Below are positions 17,284 through 26,812 of a stretch of 62,307 nt of DNA, piece after piece (position 1 is the first letter of the stretch; each line of letters begins with the position of its first letter). The position numbers and the translations under genes were made by a program. Source of the stretch: Woeseiaceae bacterium (lineage in GTDB: Bacteria > Pseudomonadota > Gammaproteobacteria > Steroidobacterales > Woeseiaceae); contig JAHEFF010000015.1 of the NCBI GenBank assembly GCA_024640315.1, positions 1-62,307 on the forward strand, in the 5' to 3' direction. Below the pieces are notes generated by a model, which was given only the letters and a program-made list of their open reading frames with translations, had not been told where the DNA came from and made no database searches.

Positions 17284-20232
17284 TCAATTAAACACATTCT
17301 CCGCTGAAATGATCCGGACGTTGCCCGCTTCAATGCCGAGCGGAACGGAGTCGATGATCTGATCTTCTTCAAGTAGCTCGACCGGTTTTTCGGCGTCGTA
17401 AGAAATTGGCGAGGATTGCTCACTAACGAGTCTTTGGCGCAAATCGTCAGCATCGCGGGTCACAAAGACATATTGCATGTTGTCAGTCCGCAGGTTTTCG
17501 CGAATCACGCGATTCACGTCTGCCAGCGTCAGCGCGCTGAGCCCCCGCCGGACGTAGTCCGAGAATTCATCGATTTCGTAATACTGGCTGTCCATTGCAT
17601 AGCCGAGTTGCCTCGACTGGCCATCCATCATGAGGCTGACGTATTTCGACAGGAAAGTCCTCGTCGCCTCAAAATCCGTCTCGCTCATGCCATCGTTAAG
17701 CAGCTTTTCCAACTCGTAAACAGCAGCACGTGTCGCGAAGTGGGCGTCGTTGTTATTCCGTACCGGGCGAATCCACACCTGGAATATCTGTCGCTGCCGG
17801 CCCAGGTTCGTGTCAGGTTGCAACTGATACATGCCGTTCGGGAAGTATTCTGTATAAGAATAGTCCCCGTAATTCATGCCGCGCATTTCGCGAATACGAT
17901 CATAGAGTCGACCACCTGTACGATGTTCTCCCAGCCATGATCGTGCAAGCCATAGCGCCAGCCAATCGGGATCACCACGCTTCAGGTCGATGGGGAAACC
18001 AAACGAAACGGCGACAGCAGCTGTTTCCTTTTCGACGATGGTCGCTCTGCTGCCAGCGGCGTCCGCCACCTCCGGAACCGCGAGTTTTGCCCGGCTTCCG
18101 GCGGGCAACGACTGCAAATCGTCACTGAGCCTGGCAATGAATGAATCAGGGTATCCACCGGACACGCCGACCGTCATATTATTGATCGTGTAGTACTGCC
18201 GGTAGAAGCCCTTAACGTCGTCAAGAGTGAGACCCAGGATATCGCTGCTATGACCAAGATTTAACGAACCGTAGGGATGATCCATCCCATAGATTTCGCT
18301 GTACAAAACCTCTTTGCCAAGTTCCTCGTCGTTATTTCCCACCAGGCTTGTTCTGACCGCATTCGATAGTTGCGTTCTGACGCGCTCGAAATCCTGCTCG
18401 CGCCAGCCAGGGTTCAGCAACTGACTGCGAACATAGCGATACCAGGTGTCGAGATTGTCCTTGTGGACCTGCCCGGAAAGGCGAGTCATCTCCTTGTCCA
18501 CCTGGGAGCTGAAGCCGCTGGCGATCGGATACATCGCCGCATTGATTTCCTGAATGGACCAGGTTGCCGAGCCGCCATCGCTCAACATGGCAGCGGTGAG
18601 TGATGCCAGGCCTTTTTGACCAGGCGGATCCATGCCGGCGCCGGCGTGCACGAGGATCGAAACGTCCACAAGCGGTGATGAATCAGACTGCCGTGCAACG
18701 ATCGAAACCGGCAGCGTGTTGCCAGACGATGAAAACACTTCTTCCTCTTTGCCCGCTTCGCCTACCGCCAGGATCGGCGACCCCGTCTTTTGGGCGGCGT
18801 CCAGCGCAGCAGTCAATTCATCAAGAGACAGCGTTTCTCCGACGCCACTGACTGAAGCAGAATTCGAGAGCGAAACCGTGACGCGGCTGATATCCGTGAA
18901 ATATTCGTTGGCAAAATGCCGAACATCTTCAGCGGTCAGCGCCTCGAAAGCGGCATACATCTCGTTAACCGTCTCCGGCGTACGATCGTACTGGACGTAC
19001 TGTGCAAGCATACTTCCAATATCGTCCGAGTTATCAAGGTTCGCCGTAAACGAGTAACGCAGGCGCGACTTGGTCTGCTCGAGCCTGGCGGCGTCAATCA
19101 ATTCGTTTCTTGCCCTGGCCAGCGTGCTGAGCACCGCCTCCTCGACATCCGCCGCGTATGCCTCATCGGTCAGTCGAATATAGATAAGGTTGAGATTGGG
19201 GTCTTTGTTCAATGGGAAATCGGTTAACAGCTGATCGACAGTCTGGTCTTCAATGACCAGCTTTTGATAGAGGTCTGACGAGTCCGAAAAGTAAATCGAT
19301 GCCAATACGCTCATTGCCGGAAAGTCTTTTTCGTCCGGACGAAACGCCGGGCTGCGGAACCCAATGAACAGCCATGGCTGCGTCTCTCCATCCCATTGAA
19401 TGTGCTCGTAGACCGGCCCGGTCGGCTCCGGCTCAACCGGAATGTCGGCGACGTATGTGCCTCTTTCCCATCCGCCCCAGTATTTTTCGACCAGCCCGAG
19501 CGTCGATTCCGGATTCACATCGCCAACGACAATGACCGAGGTGTACTCAGGACGGTACCAGCGATCGAAAAACTCCTTCGAGTAGTCGATCTGATCAGGC
19601 ATTGCCTCTATGTCCTCGATGAACCCCATTGTCGTATGACTGTAAGGATGCGTATTAAACGCAAGCGCCCGGGTACGTTCGAACGCTTTCATAATCGGGT
19701 TCGAGTAGCTCTTCAGGTACTCACCATTGACTGCCAGCGCCTCGGTGCGGAAATCCGATTCAGAATAAGAAAGATTCCGAAACCGGTCAGCCTCGATCTC
19801 AATGATCTTTTCGAGATCCGGCTTTGTGAAAGTGGTGTAGTAGTTGGTGAAATCGTCCGTGGTGAATGCGTTGAAGTTCGCGCCGGCTTTTTTGACGATC
19901 GAATTATAGAGGTCGGCCGGATACGCCTCTGTTCCGCGAAACATCATGTGCTCGAAGAAATGTGCGAAACCCGATTTTCCTGCCTCGACCTCGTTGCGCG
20001 ATCCGGTCTGTACCGGAATCTGCACCGTCACGATATCCGGATAATCGGTCTTCACAATGATGACCCGGAGCCCGTTATCGAGCTCCTCCATGAGGTAGGG
20101 CATGTCGAATGCGCGGGACGTCGCCGCAGCCTCAGGTCTGGCCTCGCCACGATCTGCGTCGGTGACTTTATCGCTGCCGCCACAGGCGACAAGAAAAAAG
20201 CAGGCTGTGAGACAAGCCAATCGCAAACTCAT
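17284..20232 (-). CDS. M16 family metallopeptidase lipoprotein (PqqL/pitrilysin-like)
   Basis: This 982-residue zinc protease has tandem M16 halves. The inverted zinc motif HxxEH is present as His91-Phe-Phe-Glu-His95, with the downstream Glu in the EALAVNGEYLKS region. The C-terminal half lacks the motif, as usual. The ATG at 20232 gives a lipoprotein signal (MSLRLACLTACFFLVAC, Cys17), so an 18-residue longer start is rejected. It probably degrades peptides in the periplasm or at the outer membrane. It is divergent from the amidohydrolase gene. Confidence 0.9.
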   Translation of the reverse strand: MSLRLACLTACFFLVACGGSDKVTDADRGEARPEAAATSRAFDMPYLMEELDNGLRVIIVKTDYPDIVTVQIPVQTGSRNEVEAGKSGFAHFFEHMMFRGTEAYPADLYNSIVKKAGANFNAFTTDDFTNYYTTFTKPDLEKIIEIEADRFRNLSYSESDFRTEALAVNGEYLKSYSNPIMKAFERTRALAFNTHPYSHTTMGFIEDIEAMPDQIDYSKEFFDRWYRPEYTSVIVVGDVNPESTLGLVEKYWGGWERGTYVADIPVEPEPTGPVYEHIQWDGETQPWLFIGFRSPAFRPDEKDFPAMSVLASIYFSDSSDLYQKLVIEDQTVDQLLTDFPLNKDPNLNLIYIRLTDEAYAADVEEAVLSTLARARNELIDAARLEQTKSRLRYSFTANLDNSDDIGSMLAQYVQYDRTPETVNEMYAAFEALTAEDVRHFANEYFTDISRVTVSLSNSASVSGVGETLSLDELTAALDAAQKTGSPILAVGEAGKEEEVFSSSGNTLPVSIVARQSDSSPLVDVSILVHAGAGMDPPGQKGLASLTAAMLSDGGSATWSIQEINAAMYPIASGFSSQVDKEMTRLSGQVHKDNLDTWYRYVRSQLLNPGWREQDFERVRTQLSNAVRTSLVGNNDEELGKEVLYSEIYGMDHPYGSLNLGHSSDILGLTLDDVKGFYRQYYTINNMTVGVSGGYPDSFIARLSDDLQSLPAGSRAKLAVPEVADAAGSRATIVEKETAAVAVSFGFPIDLKRGDPDWLALWLARSWLGEHRTGGRLYDRIREMRGMNYGDYSYTEYFPNGMYQLQPDTNLGRQRQIFQVWIRPVRNNNDAHFATRAAVYELEKLLNDGMSETDFEATRTFLSKYVSLMMDGQSRQLGYAMDSQYYEIDEFSDYVRRGLSALTLADVNRVIRENLRTDNMQYVFVTRDADDLRQRLVSEQSSPISYDAEKPVELLEEDQIIDSVPLGIEAGNVRIISAENVFN

Positions 20233-20377
20233 GCAAATGTCTCCGGACGGATTACAATGTCGATGCTTAGGACCAGGGATGAGCATAAGTGGTTCGACTT
20301 ACATGGGAAAGCGCCTGGCGCACAAATTACAGCCGCCGGAAACGCAGGAAAAAGCAGAGAAATCAGGGGATAGGTTC

Positions 20378-22060
20378 TTGATAAAAATAGTAAAAATGAC
20401 TTTTTGTATCGCCATCCTGGCGGCCGTTCATGCAGCAGGTGCCGAGGAGAAAGTGTTGCACTCCGTGGCAGGCTATACGAGCAGCAACGACGGCATCGTC
20501 GAGTTCAGCGTTTTGGTCTTCGGCGACGACGGCCGGGTCATCGCCACCGGCGGTGACGAACTGGCAGACGAATATCCGAACGCCGACAGGATTGACGGCC
20601 AGGATCGCTATGTCCTGCCGGGCCTGCATGATGCCCATGGCCACGTATCGAGCCAGGGTTTTCTCAACGTTGAGCTCAATGTCACCGGCACGGAAAGCCT
20701 CGAAGAGGCCGTGGCCCGGATCGCCGCCTATGACAAAGCCAATCCAGGTTCGGGCTGGATCAAAGGCAGAGGCTGGAACCAGGTGTTATGGCCGGTTAAG
20801 GAGTTCCCGACAGCAGCAGCTATCGATGCTGTCGTATCTGATCGGCCGGTCTGGCTGCGTCGTATCGACGGTCATGCCGGGTGGGCAAACAGCAAGGCAC
20901 TCGAACTTGCCGGCATCGACGACGATACGCCGGATCCGGTTGGCGGCAAGATAATTCGGGACGACGATGGCAACGCAACCGGCACCCTGATCGACAATGC
21001 CATGGGCCTCGTTTCCTCGAAGGTGCCAGGATCGACCAAAGCCGAGTATCGCCAGGCATTTCTCGCCGCATTCAGGGAACTGACTTCGCTCGGCCTGACG
21101 AGCGTCCACGATGCCGGCATTGGTATCGACGAAGCAGAGGTCTACATGTCCATGGCCGATAACGGCGAATTGTCGATGCGCATCTACGCAATGATGTGGG
21201 AAGCCGGCGAGAACCTGGACGCCATCGGAAAACCAATCGTCGCTTATGGCAACGATCACCTGGATATTCGCGCGGTCAAGTTGATGTCCGACGGTGCCCT
21301 CGGCAGCCGTGGCGCCGCCATGATCGAGCCGTATGAAGATGATACGGAGAATCGTGGCCTGCGCATGTACACCCAAGCCGAAGTCGACGCCAAGGTGAAA
21401 AAGGCGAATGACATGGGATTCCAGGTAGGAATTCACGCGATCGGAGATTTCGGCAATCGCCAGTCTCTCGATGCCTTTGAAAAATCCCAGGGTGGCGTCG
21501 CTTCGCCACTCCGCAATCGCGTCGAACACGCGCAGATCATTGCACTGGATGACATACCCCGCTTCGCCGAACTCGGCGTCATTGCATCAATGCAGGCGAC
21601 CCACGCGACCAGTGACATGAACATGGCAGAGGATCGCATCGGCAGCGAACGCCTCAAAGGTGCCTATGCATGGCGCAAGCTCCTTGATTCAGGTGCCGTT
21701 CTTGCAAACGGCTCGGATTTTCCGGTGGAGCTCGCGAACCCCATGCACGGACTCTACGCCTCTGTCACCAGGCAAAACCGCGAAGGCATGCCCGAAGGTG
21801 GCTGGCATGCAGAAGAAGGTCTTTCGCGCGAGGAGACGTTGCACTCATTCACACTCGCGGCCGCTTACGCCGCTCACCAGGAAGACCGGCTTGGCAGCCT
21901 CGAGCCCGGCAAGTGGGCCGATTTTATCGTTGTTGATCGCGACTATTTCACGATTCCCGCAGCTGAGATCGATGACATTCAGGTTATCCAGACCTGGGTC
22001 GGTGGCGAGAAGGTATACGAGCGCTGCGAAGACCCCGACAGCGCGGAATGCATGAACTGA
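20378..22060 (+). CDS. exported amidohydrolase (YtcJ-like, amidohydrolase 3 family)
   Basis: I place the start at TTG 20378 because AGGGGAT lies seven to nine bases before it and it gives a Lys-containing n-region followed by MTFCIAILAAVHAAGAEE, a clear signal peptide; ATG 20396 is the alternative. The 560-residue product has the metal-binding HxH of LHDAHGHVS, IHAIGD, RVEHAQ and the late Asp in NGSDFPVE, all typical of YtcJ-type metal-dependent hydrolases. These act on amide or imide bonds of small molecules; the natural substrate is unknown. The frame upstream to 20102 lies on the M16 gene and is not coding. Confidence 0.85.
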   Translation: MIKIVKMTFCIAILAAVHAAGAEEKVLHSVAGYTSSNDGIVEFSVLVFGDDGRVIATGGDELADEYPNADRIDGQDRYVLPGLHDAHGHVSSQGFLNVELNVTGTESLEEAVARIAAYDKANPGSGWIKGRGWNQVLWPVKEFPTAAAIDAVVSDRPVWLRRIDGHAGWANSKALELAGIDDDTPDPVGGKIIRDDDGNATGTLIDNAMGLVSSKVPGSTKAEYRQAFLAAFRELTSLGLTSVHDAGIGIDEAEVYMSMADNGELSMRIYAMMWEAGENLDAIGKPIVAYGNDHLDIRAVKLMSDGALGSRGAAMIEPYEDDTENRGLRMYTQAEVDAKVKKANDMGFQVGIHAIGDFGNRQSLDAFEKSQGGVASPLRNRVEHAQIIALDDIPRFAELGVIASMQATHATSDMNMAEDRIGSERLKGAYAWRKLLDSGAVLANGSDFPVELANPMHGLYASVTRQNREGMPEGGWHAEEGLSREETLHSFTLAAAYAAHQEDRLGSLEPGKWADFIVVDRDYFTIPAAEIDDIQVIQTWVGGEKVYERCEDPDSAECMN

Positions 22061-22072
22061 GGAGAGTGAGCT

Positions 22073-22864
22073 GTGATCGTCGAACAAGTCTGGACGGGCA
22101 ATGCCTATCGGAACTTCAATTACCTGATTGCCTGCCCCGAAACAGGTGACGCACTGGCTATCGATCCGCTGGACTACACCAAGTGTCTCAAGGTCGCCGC
22201 TGACCGTGGCTGGAGGATCACTCAGATCCTGAATACGCATGAACATGGTGACCATACCGGCGGCAACAAAGCCATGGTAAAGGCGACCGGCGCAAAGGTT
22301 GTGGCGCATGCCAATGCAAAAGACCGCATCCCGAACATGGATCGCGGTGTTGGCGCCGGTGATGTCATCAGGGTTGGCCGCACCGTGGAACTCGAATGCC
22401 TCGACACGCCCGGGCACACGATGAGCCACATTTGCCTGCTGTCGCATACCGATCAACCTGCGCTGTTCAGTGGCGATACCCTGTTTAACGCGGGTGCCGG
22501 GAATTGCCACAACGGCGGTCATCCAAATCAGCTCTACGAAACGTTCGAAAGCCAGCTTGCCAAGCTGGATGACAATACGATGATCTATCCCGGCCATGAC
22601 TACCTGATCAACAACCTGCAATTTACGCTAGATCGGGAACCGGACAATGCTGCGGCGCAAGAGATGCTGGCGCGATATCAAGACCAGGACCCGGCCAACG
22701 CACTGGTGACCTCGCTGGGCATGGAACGGGAAATGAATACGTTCTTCCGTCTGCAAAGCCCAACCGTGATCGCTCGCCTTCAGGAACAGTTTCCTGAAAT
22801 CGGCGAATCGCCATCGCCAAAAGACGTCTTCCTGAAGCTAAGGGAATTGAGGAACAGCTGGTAG
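22073..22864 (+). CDS. gloB: hydroxyacylglutathione hydrolase (glyoxalase II)
   Basis: This 263-residue metallo-beta-lactamase-fold enzyme starts at GTG with GGAG upstream, 12 bases after the amidohydrolase. The binuclear metal motif THEHGDHTGG is at about residues 54-63, with DTPGHT, GDTLFNAGAG and the PGHDY histidine following, then a C-terminal HAGH domain. It hydrolyses S-D-lactoylglutathione in the second step of methylglyoxal detoxification. Confidence 0.9.
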   Translation: MIVEQVWTGNAYRNFNYLIACPETGDALAIDPLDYTKCLKVAADRGWRITQILNTHEHGDHTGGNKAMVKATGAKVVAHANAKDRIPNMDRGVGAGDVIRVGRTVELECLDTPGHTMSHICLLSHTDQPALFSGDTLFNAGAGNCHNGGHPNQLYETFESQLAKLDDNTMIYPGHDYLINNLQFTLDREPDNAAAQEMLARYQDQDPANALVTSLGMEREMNTFFRLQSPTVIARLQEQFPEIGESPSPKDVFLKLRELRNSW

Positions 22865-22895
22865 GTCCGTCAATTCGCTCCGTGAAAAGGCGATT

Positions 22896-23729
22896 TTATC
22901 TTATCCGCTGCTGCAACTCTTCCAGTCGCCGTGCCTGCCAGCGTCGCGGGAAAACCAGGTGCCGGGTTGCAAGCCACAACCACTGAATGGCGTCAAAAAC
23001 GCGTACCTGCCCGGCGAGCCACTCTTTCAGTTCACCGTCGCCACCGCCGGAATATGCCGTCAGGAGAATGGCTGACTGCTCTTTTTCAAGGTTGTGAAAA
23101 CCGATTGCTGAGGCGAGGTCGAACATCGGGTCATTGTCGCTGGCGAATTCCCAGTCGATCAGCTTGAGTCCACTACCTTGAATCACGTTGGCCGCGACAA
23201 TGTCATTGTGGCAGCACGTGACATCATCATTCATCGGAACGGACCTGATCACCTCTACGCAATGCGTCGCAAACGAGTGCAAGCCATGCCGCTTCTCGAG
23301 ATAGGCCTCGTAAGTTTCGGCGACGGCGACCATATCGGTTCTGTGACCGGATTTCGGTAAGGCATGAACGTCGCGAAGCAGGGCCGCCAGCTTTTCCAGG
23401 TTCGCCGGTACGCTGATATCTGCCTCCTCCCAGGCCCTGCCTGGGAGGAATTCGGTGACGAGGATTCCGGCCTCGGCGTTTGAATAGATAACGGCCGGTG
23501 CAAGACCAGAACTCCCGGCACTTTCCAGAATTGAAAGCTCACAGGATCGATCAAACTGAAACACACTCTCCTGCCCTGAATCGAGGCGCAGAACACAGGC
23601 CCGGTCGCCCTGCCTGATGTGATAGGTCCGATTGGTCAGACCGCCCTTTAATTCATCAATGTCCGCCGATTCGACGTCCCAGCCCGGCACCATTGCCAAC
23701 GCTTCAAACGCATTGATTTGACTGCTCAT
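22896..23729 (-). CDS. thiamine kinase-like phosphotransferase of the thiamine operon
   Basis: This 277-residue protein belongs to the choline/ethanolamine/aminoglycoside phosphotransferase family. The catalytic loop CHNDIVAANVI (near residue 172) and the metal-binding Asp in LIDWEFAS are intact, with GGLTNRTYHI as the nucleotide loop. Its ATG overlaps the stop of the PnuT gene (ATGA, 23726-23729), and the whole operon sits behind a TPP riboswitch. It most likely phosphorylates imported thiamine to thiamine phosphate or pyrophosphate, trapping it in the cytoplasm. Confidence 0.82.
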   Translation of the reverse strand: MSSQINAFEALAMVPGWDVESADIDELKGGLTNRTYHIRQGDRACVLRLDSGQESVFQFDRSCELSILESAGSSGLAPAVIYSNAEAGILVTEFLPGRAWEEADISVPANLEKLAALLRDVHALPKSGHRTDMVAVAETYEAYLEKRHGLHSFATHCVEVIRSVPMNDDVTCCHNDIVAANVIQGSGLKLIDWEFASDNDPMFDLASAIGFHNLEKEQSAILLTAYSGGGDGELKEWLAGQVRVFDAIQWLWLATRHLVFPRRWQARRLEELQQRIR

Positions 23730-24346
23730 ACAATCCCTGGATTTTTGTTGGCACGGTAAGAGCGCGTCCAGCTTATCAAGCCAAACGGTATCATTACGAC
23801 GTAGACGATGAAAAGCAACGACGTTAGTTCCAGACCCCGAGACCAGTAGAGAAAGACCGAAACCACATCAATCGCGAGCCAATACCACCAATTTTCGAGT
23901 ACCTTTCTGGTAACCAGAAAGGTTGCCCACATCGCTGCGAAAGTTGTGGCTGAGTCGATGTAGGGATAGGCAGCATCCGAGTAACGGGCAAGCCAGGTGC
24001 CGGTTACGAAGACCGATACGGCAACCACTGCAACTGCCGCAACATGCACTCGCCGTGGCCAGACTGCCACTGGCAATTCGTGTTTGTCGCCCTCGCCGGA
24101 ACGCCAGGAAATCCAGCCGTAAATCGCCATACCGAAATAGAAGACGTTGAGTAGCGATTCCATGTAGAGCTTGGCGGCGATGAAGAGCCAGACATATATT
24201 GCCGTGCTTACGCCTGCGCAAAGCCAGCACCATATGCTCTCGCGAATAGCCAGCAGCAGGTAAAGAATTGCGAAGACCACCGCAGTCGCCTCAGCCGGCG
24301 ACCACGCTGCAAGCTGCTCGGATATATCGGCCAAAAACGAATTCAA
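23726..24346 (-). CDS. pnuT: PnuC-family thiamine transporter (PnuT)
   Basis: This 206-residue inner-membrane protein has about seven hydrophobic helices and PnuC family motifs: ESIWCWLCAGVSTAIYVWLF, YFGMAIYGWISW and NWWYWLAIDVVSVFLYW. PnuC proteins are facilitators that depend on a cytoplasmic kinase to trap substrate. Behind a TPP riboswitch and next to a kinase, the expected substrate is thiamine rather than nicotinamide riboside. It lies nine bases after the YkoF-like gene. Confidence 0.88.
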   Translation of the reverse strand: MNSFLADISEQLAAWSPAEATAVVFAILYLLLAIRESIWCWLCAGVSTAIYVWLFIAAKLYMESLLNVFYFGMAIYGWISWRSGEGDKHELPVAVWPRRVHVAAVAVVAVSVFVTGTWLARYSDAAYPYIDSATTFAAMWATFLVTRKVLENWWYWLAIDVVSVFLYWSRGLELTSLLFIVYVVMIPFGLISWTRSYRANKNPGIV

Positions 24347-24355
24347 AAAAGACTC

Positions 24356-24604
24356 TTAGTCTTCAAGCGGGTTGTTGAGTATCTTGATTGCGAAGACGGC
24401 TTTGGGAATTTGCTCAAAGGTCGTGCCGATTTCCTGTGTCAGCAGATTCATCACGGCCTCGTATTCTCCACGAAGCTGAGTAGCCATCGGATTTGTTACC
24501 ACCTCGATCCCTTCATGACCATTGAGCCGTTTGATCACATCCTTGATGGGTGGAATAAAGTTCTGATCCAGTGGATAAAGACTGATGTCGACCGCGACTC
24601 TCAT
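24356..24604 (-). CDS. single-domain thiamine-binding protein (YkoF/MTH1187-like)
   Basis: This 82-residue cytoplasmic protein matches the thiamine-binding YkoF-related fold: MRVAVDISLYPLDQNF, then TNPMATQLRGEYEAVM and PKAVFAIKILNNPL. YkoF itself has two copies of the domain; this has one and would dimerise or oligomerise. It sits between the TonB receptor gene (three bases away) and pnuT under TPP-riboswitch control. It may bind or buffer thiamine or its HMP moiety on entry; the precise role is not established. Confidence 0.8.
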   Translation of the reverse strand: MRVAVDISLYPLDQNFIPPIKDVIKRLNGHEGIEVVTNPMATQLRGEYEAVMNLLTQEIGTTFEQIPKAVFAIKILNNPLED

Positions 24605-24607
24605 AAT

Positions 24608-26710
24608 TTAAAACCTCATATCAAAAGTGACGCCGAGTTGGCGAGGATCACCCTGGCGGATGTAAAGCGCGTCCGGGAATAACGGCGGCTCGTTGCCGAA
24701 GTAAAAGCCGCGAACGGCGTAGTGCTTGTCGAACGCATTTTGCAGCCAAAGCTGAACTTTCCAGCGCTCCGCAGTAAAACCCAGGCGTGCATTGGTTACT
24801 GAATAGGCATTTGACCGCTGGTCATGCGATACGTCGAAATAGAATTCATCCTTGCCGGCAATATCGACCCTGGCGAACCAGCCTGAGTGATGCCGATAAA
24901 TGCCGCCCAACGCAAACGTGTATGCAGGCGCATGTGCCTGGTCGCGTCCACCCGCGTCGACTTGCGGCGTTACAAACTCGTCAAATTCCGCGTTGAGCAA
25001 GCCGAAGTTAGTATAGATTTCGAATGCTTGTGACGCGAACCAGCGGATATCTGCCTCAAGCCCGATGGTCTTGCCCTGCGCCGCATTGTCGGTAAAGAAC
25101 ACGAATGACGCCGGGTCATTGGGAATGAGTTGAAACGAGGTTTCGACCTGCTGATCTCGTCGCTCATTGTAGAAAACAGAACCGCTGACAAGAAGTCGAT
25201 CATCCGCGAAACTCGACTTCATGCCGAGCTCCGCATTCCACATGGACTCTTGTTTGAATTCTCTGCGTCCCGGCGGCACGAAGCCGAGGTTAAAGCCACC
25301 GCCTTTATAGCCCCGGGACAAGGTCGCAAAACCCGTCAGGGTGTCGCTGAACTCATGTGTATAGGCGAGCTCGCCTCCAACCATGTTCTCGGACGGCTTG
25401 AGATTCAGTCCGTCTGAATCCAGGTAATCGACTTCGCGCCGCTCGACGCGTGCGCCAAGTATCAGTTTTCCGACATCGCCAACAGTGAATTCAAGCTGAC
25501 CGAAAACCGCGGCGCTCAACGCCTCGAATTCGCTATCGAGCCTTTCATCAAGCGTATCGGAAAAATTGAAGCCCGGGTCGAAATAGTCGCCCTGGTTGAC
25601 AGTCGTCAGATCCTCGTTCAATTGATTGATGTAGAAACCAACCAGCCAGTCGGTGGTACCGCCAAATATTCTCCCCGCCTCCTTGGAAAAAAAACGGATC
25701 TCCCGATTCATGGTCATCCGCTGTCTGTCATTGAGCGAGATGTAGTCATACAGGATCGGCGACCAGGCCTCATCATTGCCCCAGTCAGCGTCGAAAGAAA
25801 AATTGATTTCGGAGTCGGCGATCGACGAGACCGAGGTGACCTCAAAAAACCGGCTACCATCCCAGTCGATATTGAAGGACGCCCCAACACTTTTCTGCGC
25901 GTCCCTGCCCGGCCGGTTGGACAATACGGTAAGGCTGTTGTCGATGGCGAATGCGTCGTAGCCGTCATCAACGTCGCTGAACATGCCGGTCAGCTTGAAG
26001 TCCCAGTTGTCGCCCGCTTTCCAGGCGACACGGCCCCGCAGGGAGGTTTCATCCCGCCCATTCGTGTCGTCACGACCGAGATAAGGGTTGGTACGAAAAC
26101 CGTTGCTTTGGTAATGATGCGCGCTCAGACGGTAGCCTGCGCCCTTCTTCCCAATCGGTCCGCCGAACGCTAACCCACCACCGAAGGCATCATCGCTTCC
26201 CGCAGTCAGTTGCAGGCGTCCTTCAAACTCATCTCCTGGGTCGGTGCTCTGAATATAAATGAGACCGGCGAGTGCATTCGAGCCGTAGCGCGTGCCCTGC
26301 GGCCCGCGAAGCACTTCGATGTGGTCGACATCAAATAACGTTGCAATTGTGCCAATGCCACTGAAGTCGATGTCGTCCACCACGAACCCGACAGACGGGT
26401 TTGGCGTTCCCTGGTATTGCGCCAGCTCGCCTACACCGCGAATCTGCAGATATCGTGCCCGGTGCCCGTCGCCAGACCAGTTGAGATTCGGCAGCCTGCC
26501 AATCAATTCTTCGAAATGCTGAACGGCCGTCTCCGAGATCGTGGCCGCATCGAGAATGGAAATGCTGGCAGGGATCTCCATGGCAGGCCTGCCGCGATAG
26601 TCCGCGGTCACGGAAATTTCCTCCATCGGTTCCTGCGAAAACCCGGCGACCGGCAGACAGCACAGCAACGCGACCCGGCGCGATCGCGAAACCTTGGTTG
26701 TTGAGTACAT
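24608..26710 (-). CDS. TonB-dependent outer-membrane receptor, probable thiamine importer
   Basis: The 700-residue protein has an N-terminal signal region (cleavage near GFSQEP), a TonB-box-like EEISVTA segment, and a plug domain (about 38-150) with YLQIRGVGE and VEVLRGPQG-type sequence (VDHIEVLRGPQGTRYG). A 22-strand barrel follows, ending in RQLGVTFDMRF with terminal Phe. It starts immediately after a TPP riboswitch and leads the pnuT/kinase operon, so it should carry thiamine or a derivative across the outer membrane. Its Shine-Dalgarno, AGAGGA, lies at the riboswitch 3' end. Confidence 0.9.
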   Translation of the reverse strand: MYSTTKVSRSRRVALLCCLPVAGFSQEPMEEISVTADYRGRPAMEIPASISILDAATISETAVQHFEELIGRLPNLNWSGDGHRARYLQIRGVGELAQYQGTPNPSVGFVVDDIDFSGIGTIATLFDVDHIEVLRGPQGTRYGSNALAGLIYIQSTDPGDEFEGRLQLTAGSDDAFGGGLAFGGPIGKKGAGYRLSAHHYQSNGFRTNPYLGRDDTNGRDETSLRGRVAWKAGDNWDFKLTGMFSDVDDGYDAFAIDNSLTVLSNRPGRDAQKSVGASFNIDWDGSRFFEVTSVSSIADSEINFSFDADWGNDEAWSPILYDYISLNDRQRMTMNREIRFFSKEAGRIFGGTTDWLVGFYINQLNEDLTTVNQGDYFDPGFNFSDTLDERLDSEFEALSAAVFGQLEFTVGDVGKLILGARVERREVDYLDSDGLNLKPSENMVGGELAYTHEFSDTLTGFATLSRGYKGGGFNLGFVPPGRREFKQESMWNAELGMKSSFADDRLLVSGSVFYNERRDQQVETSFQLIPNDPASFVFFTDNAAQGKTIGLEADIRWFASQAFEIYTNFGLLNAEFDEFVTPQVDAGGRDQAHAPAYTFALGGIYRHHSGWFARVDIAGKDEFYFDVSHDQRSNAYSVTNARLGFTAERWKVQLWLQNAFDKHYAVRGFYFGNEPPLFPDALYIRQGDPRQLGVTFDMRF

Positions 26711-26714
26711 CGGA

Positions 26715-26812
26715 AATCCTCTTCCTACGCCGGCATTACCCGGTTCAGGTTCTGGGGTTCCCGCAAACAGCGGATCTCAGGTCTTCAAACCACCCCCGTG
26801 ACGATGAGGATT
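26715..26812 (-). promoter_or_regulatory. TPP riboswitch (THI element)
   Basis: On the - strand the conserved blocks appear in order: GGGGGTG, CTGAGA (26780-26775), ACCTGA (26750-26745), GGGTAATGCC (26741-26732) and GCGTAGG (26730-26724). These are the core of the thiamine pyrophosphate aptamer. An outer stem may form between AATCCTC (26812-26806) and GAGGATT (26721-26715), although eight bases lie between it and the next helix, so its boundary is uncertain. The 3' arm contains the Shine-Dalgarno AGAGGA, and the receptor ATG is five bases further on, which suggests TPP blocks translation initiation of the operon. Confidence 0.93.

Noticed and set aside
19396..20373. 325-codon open frame on + across the M16 peptidase start
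   Set aside because: Antisense to a zinc protease with clear motifs; no signal or domain.
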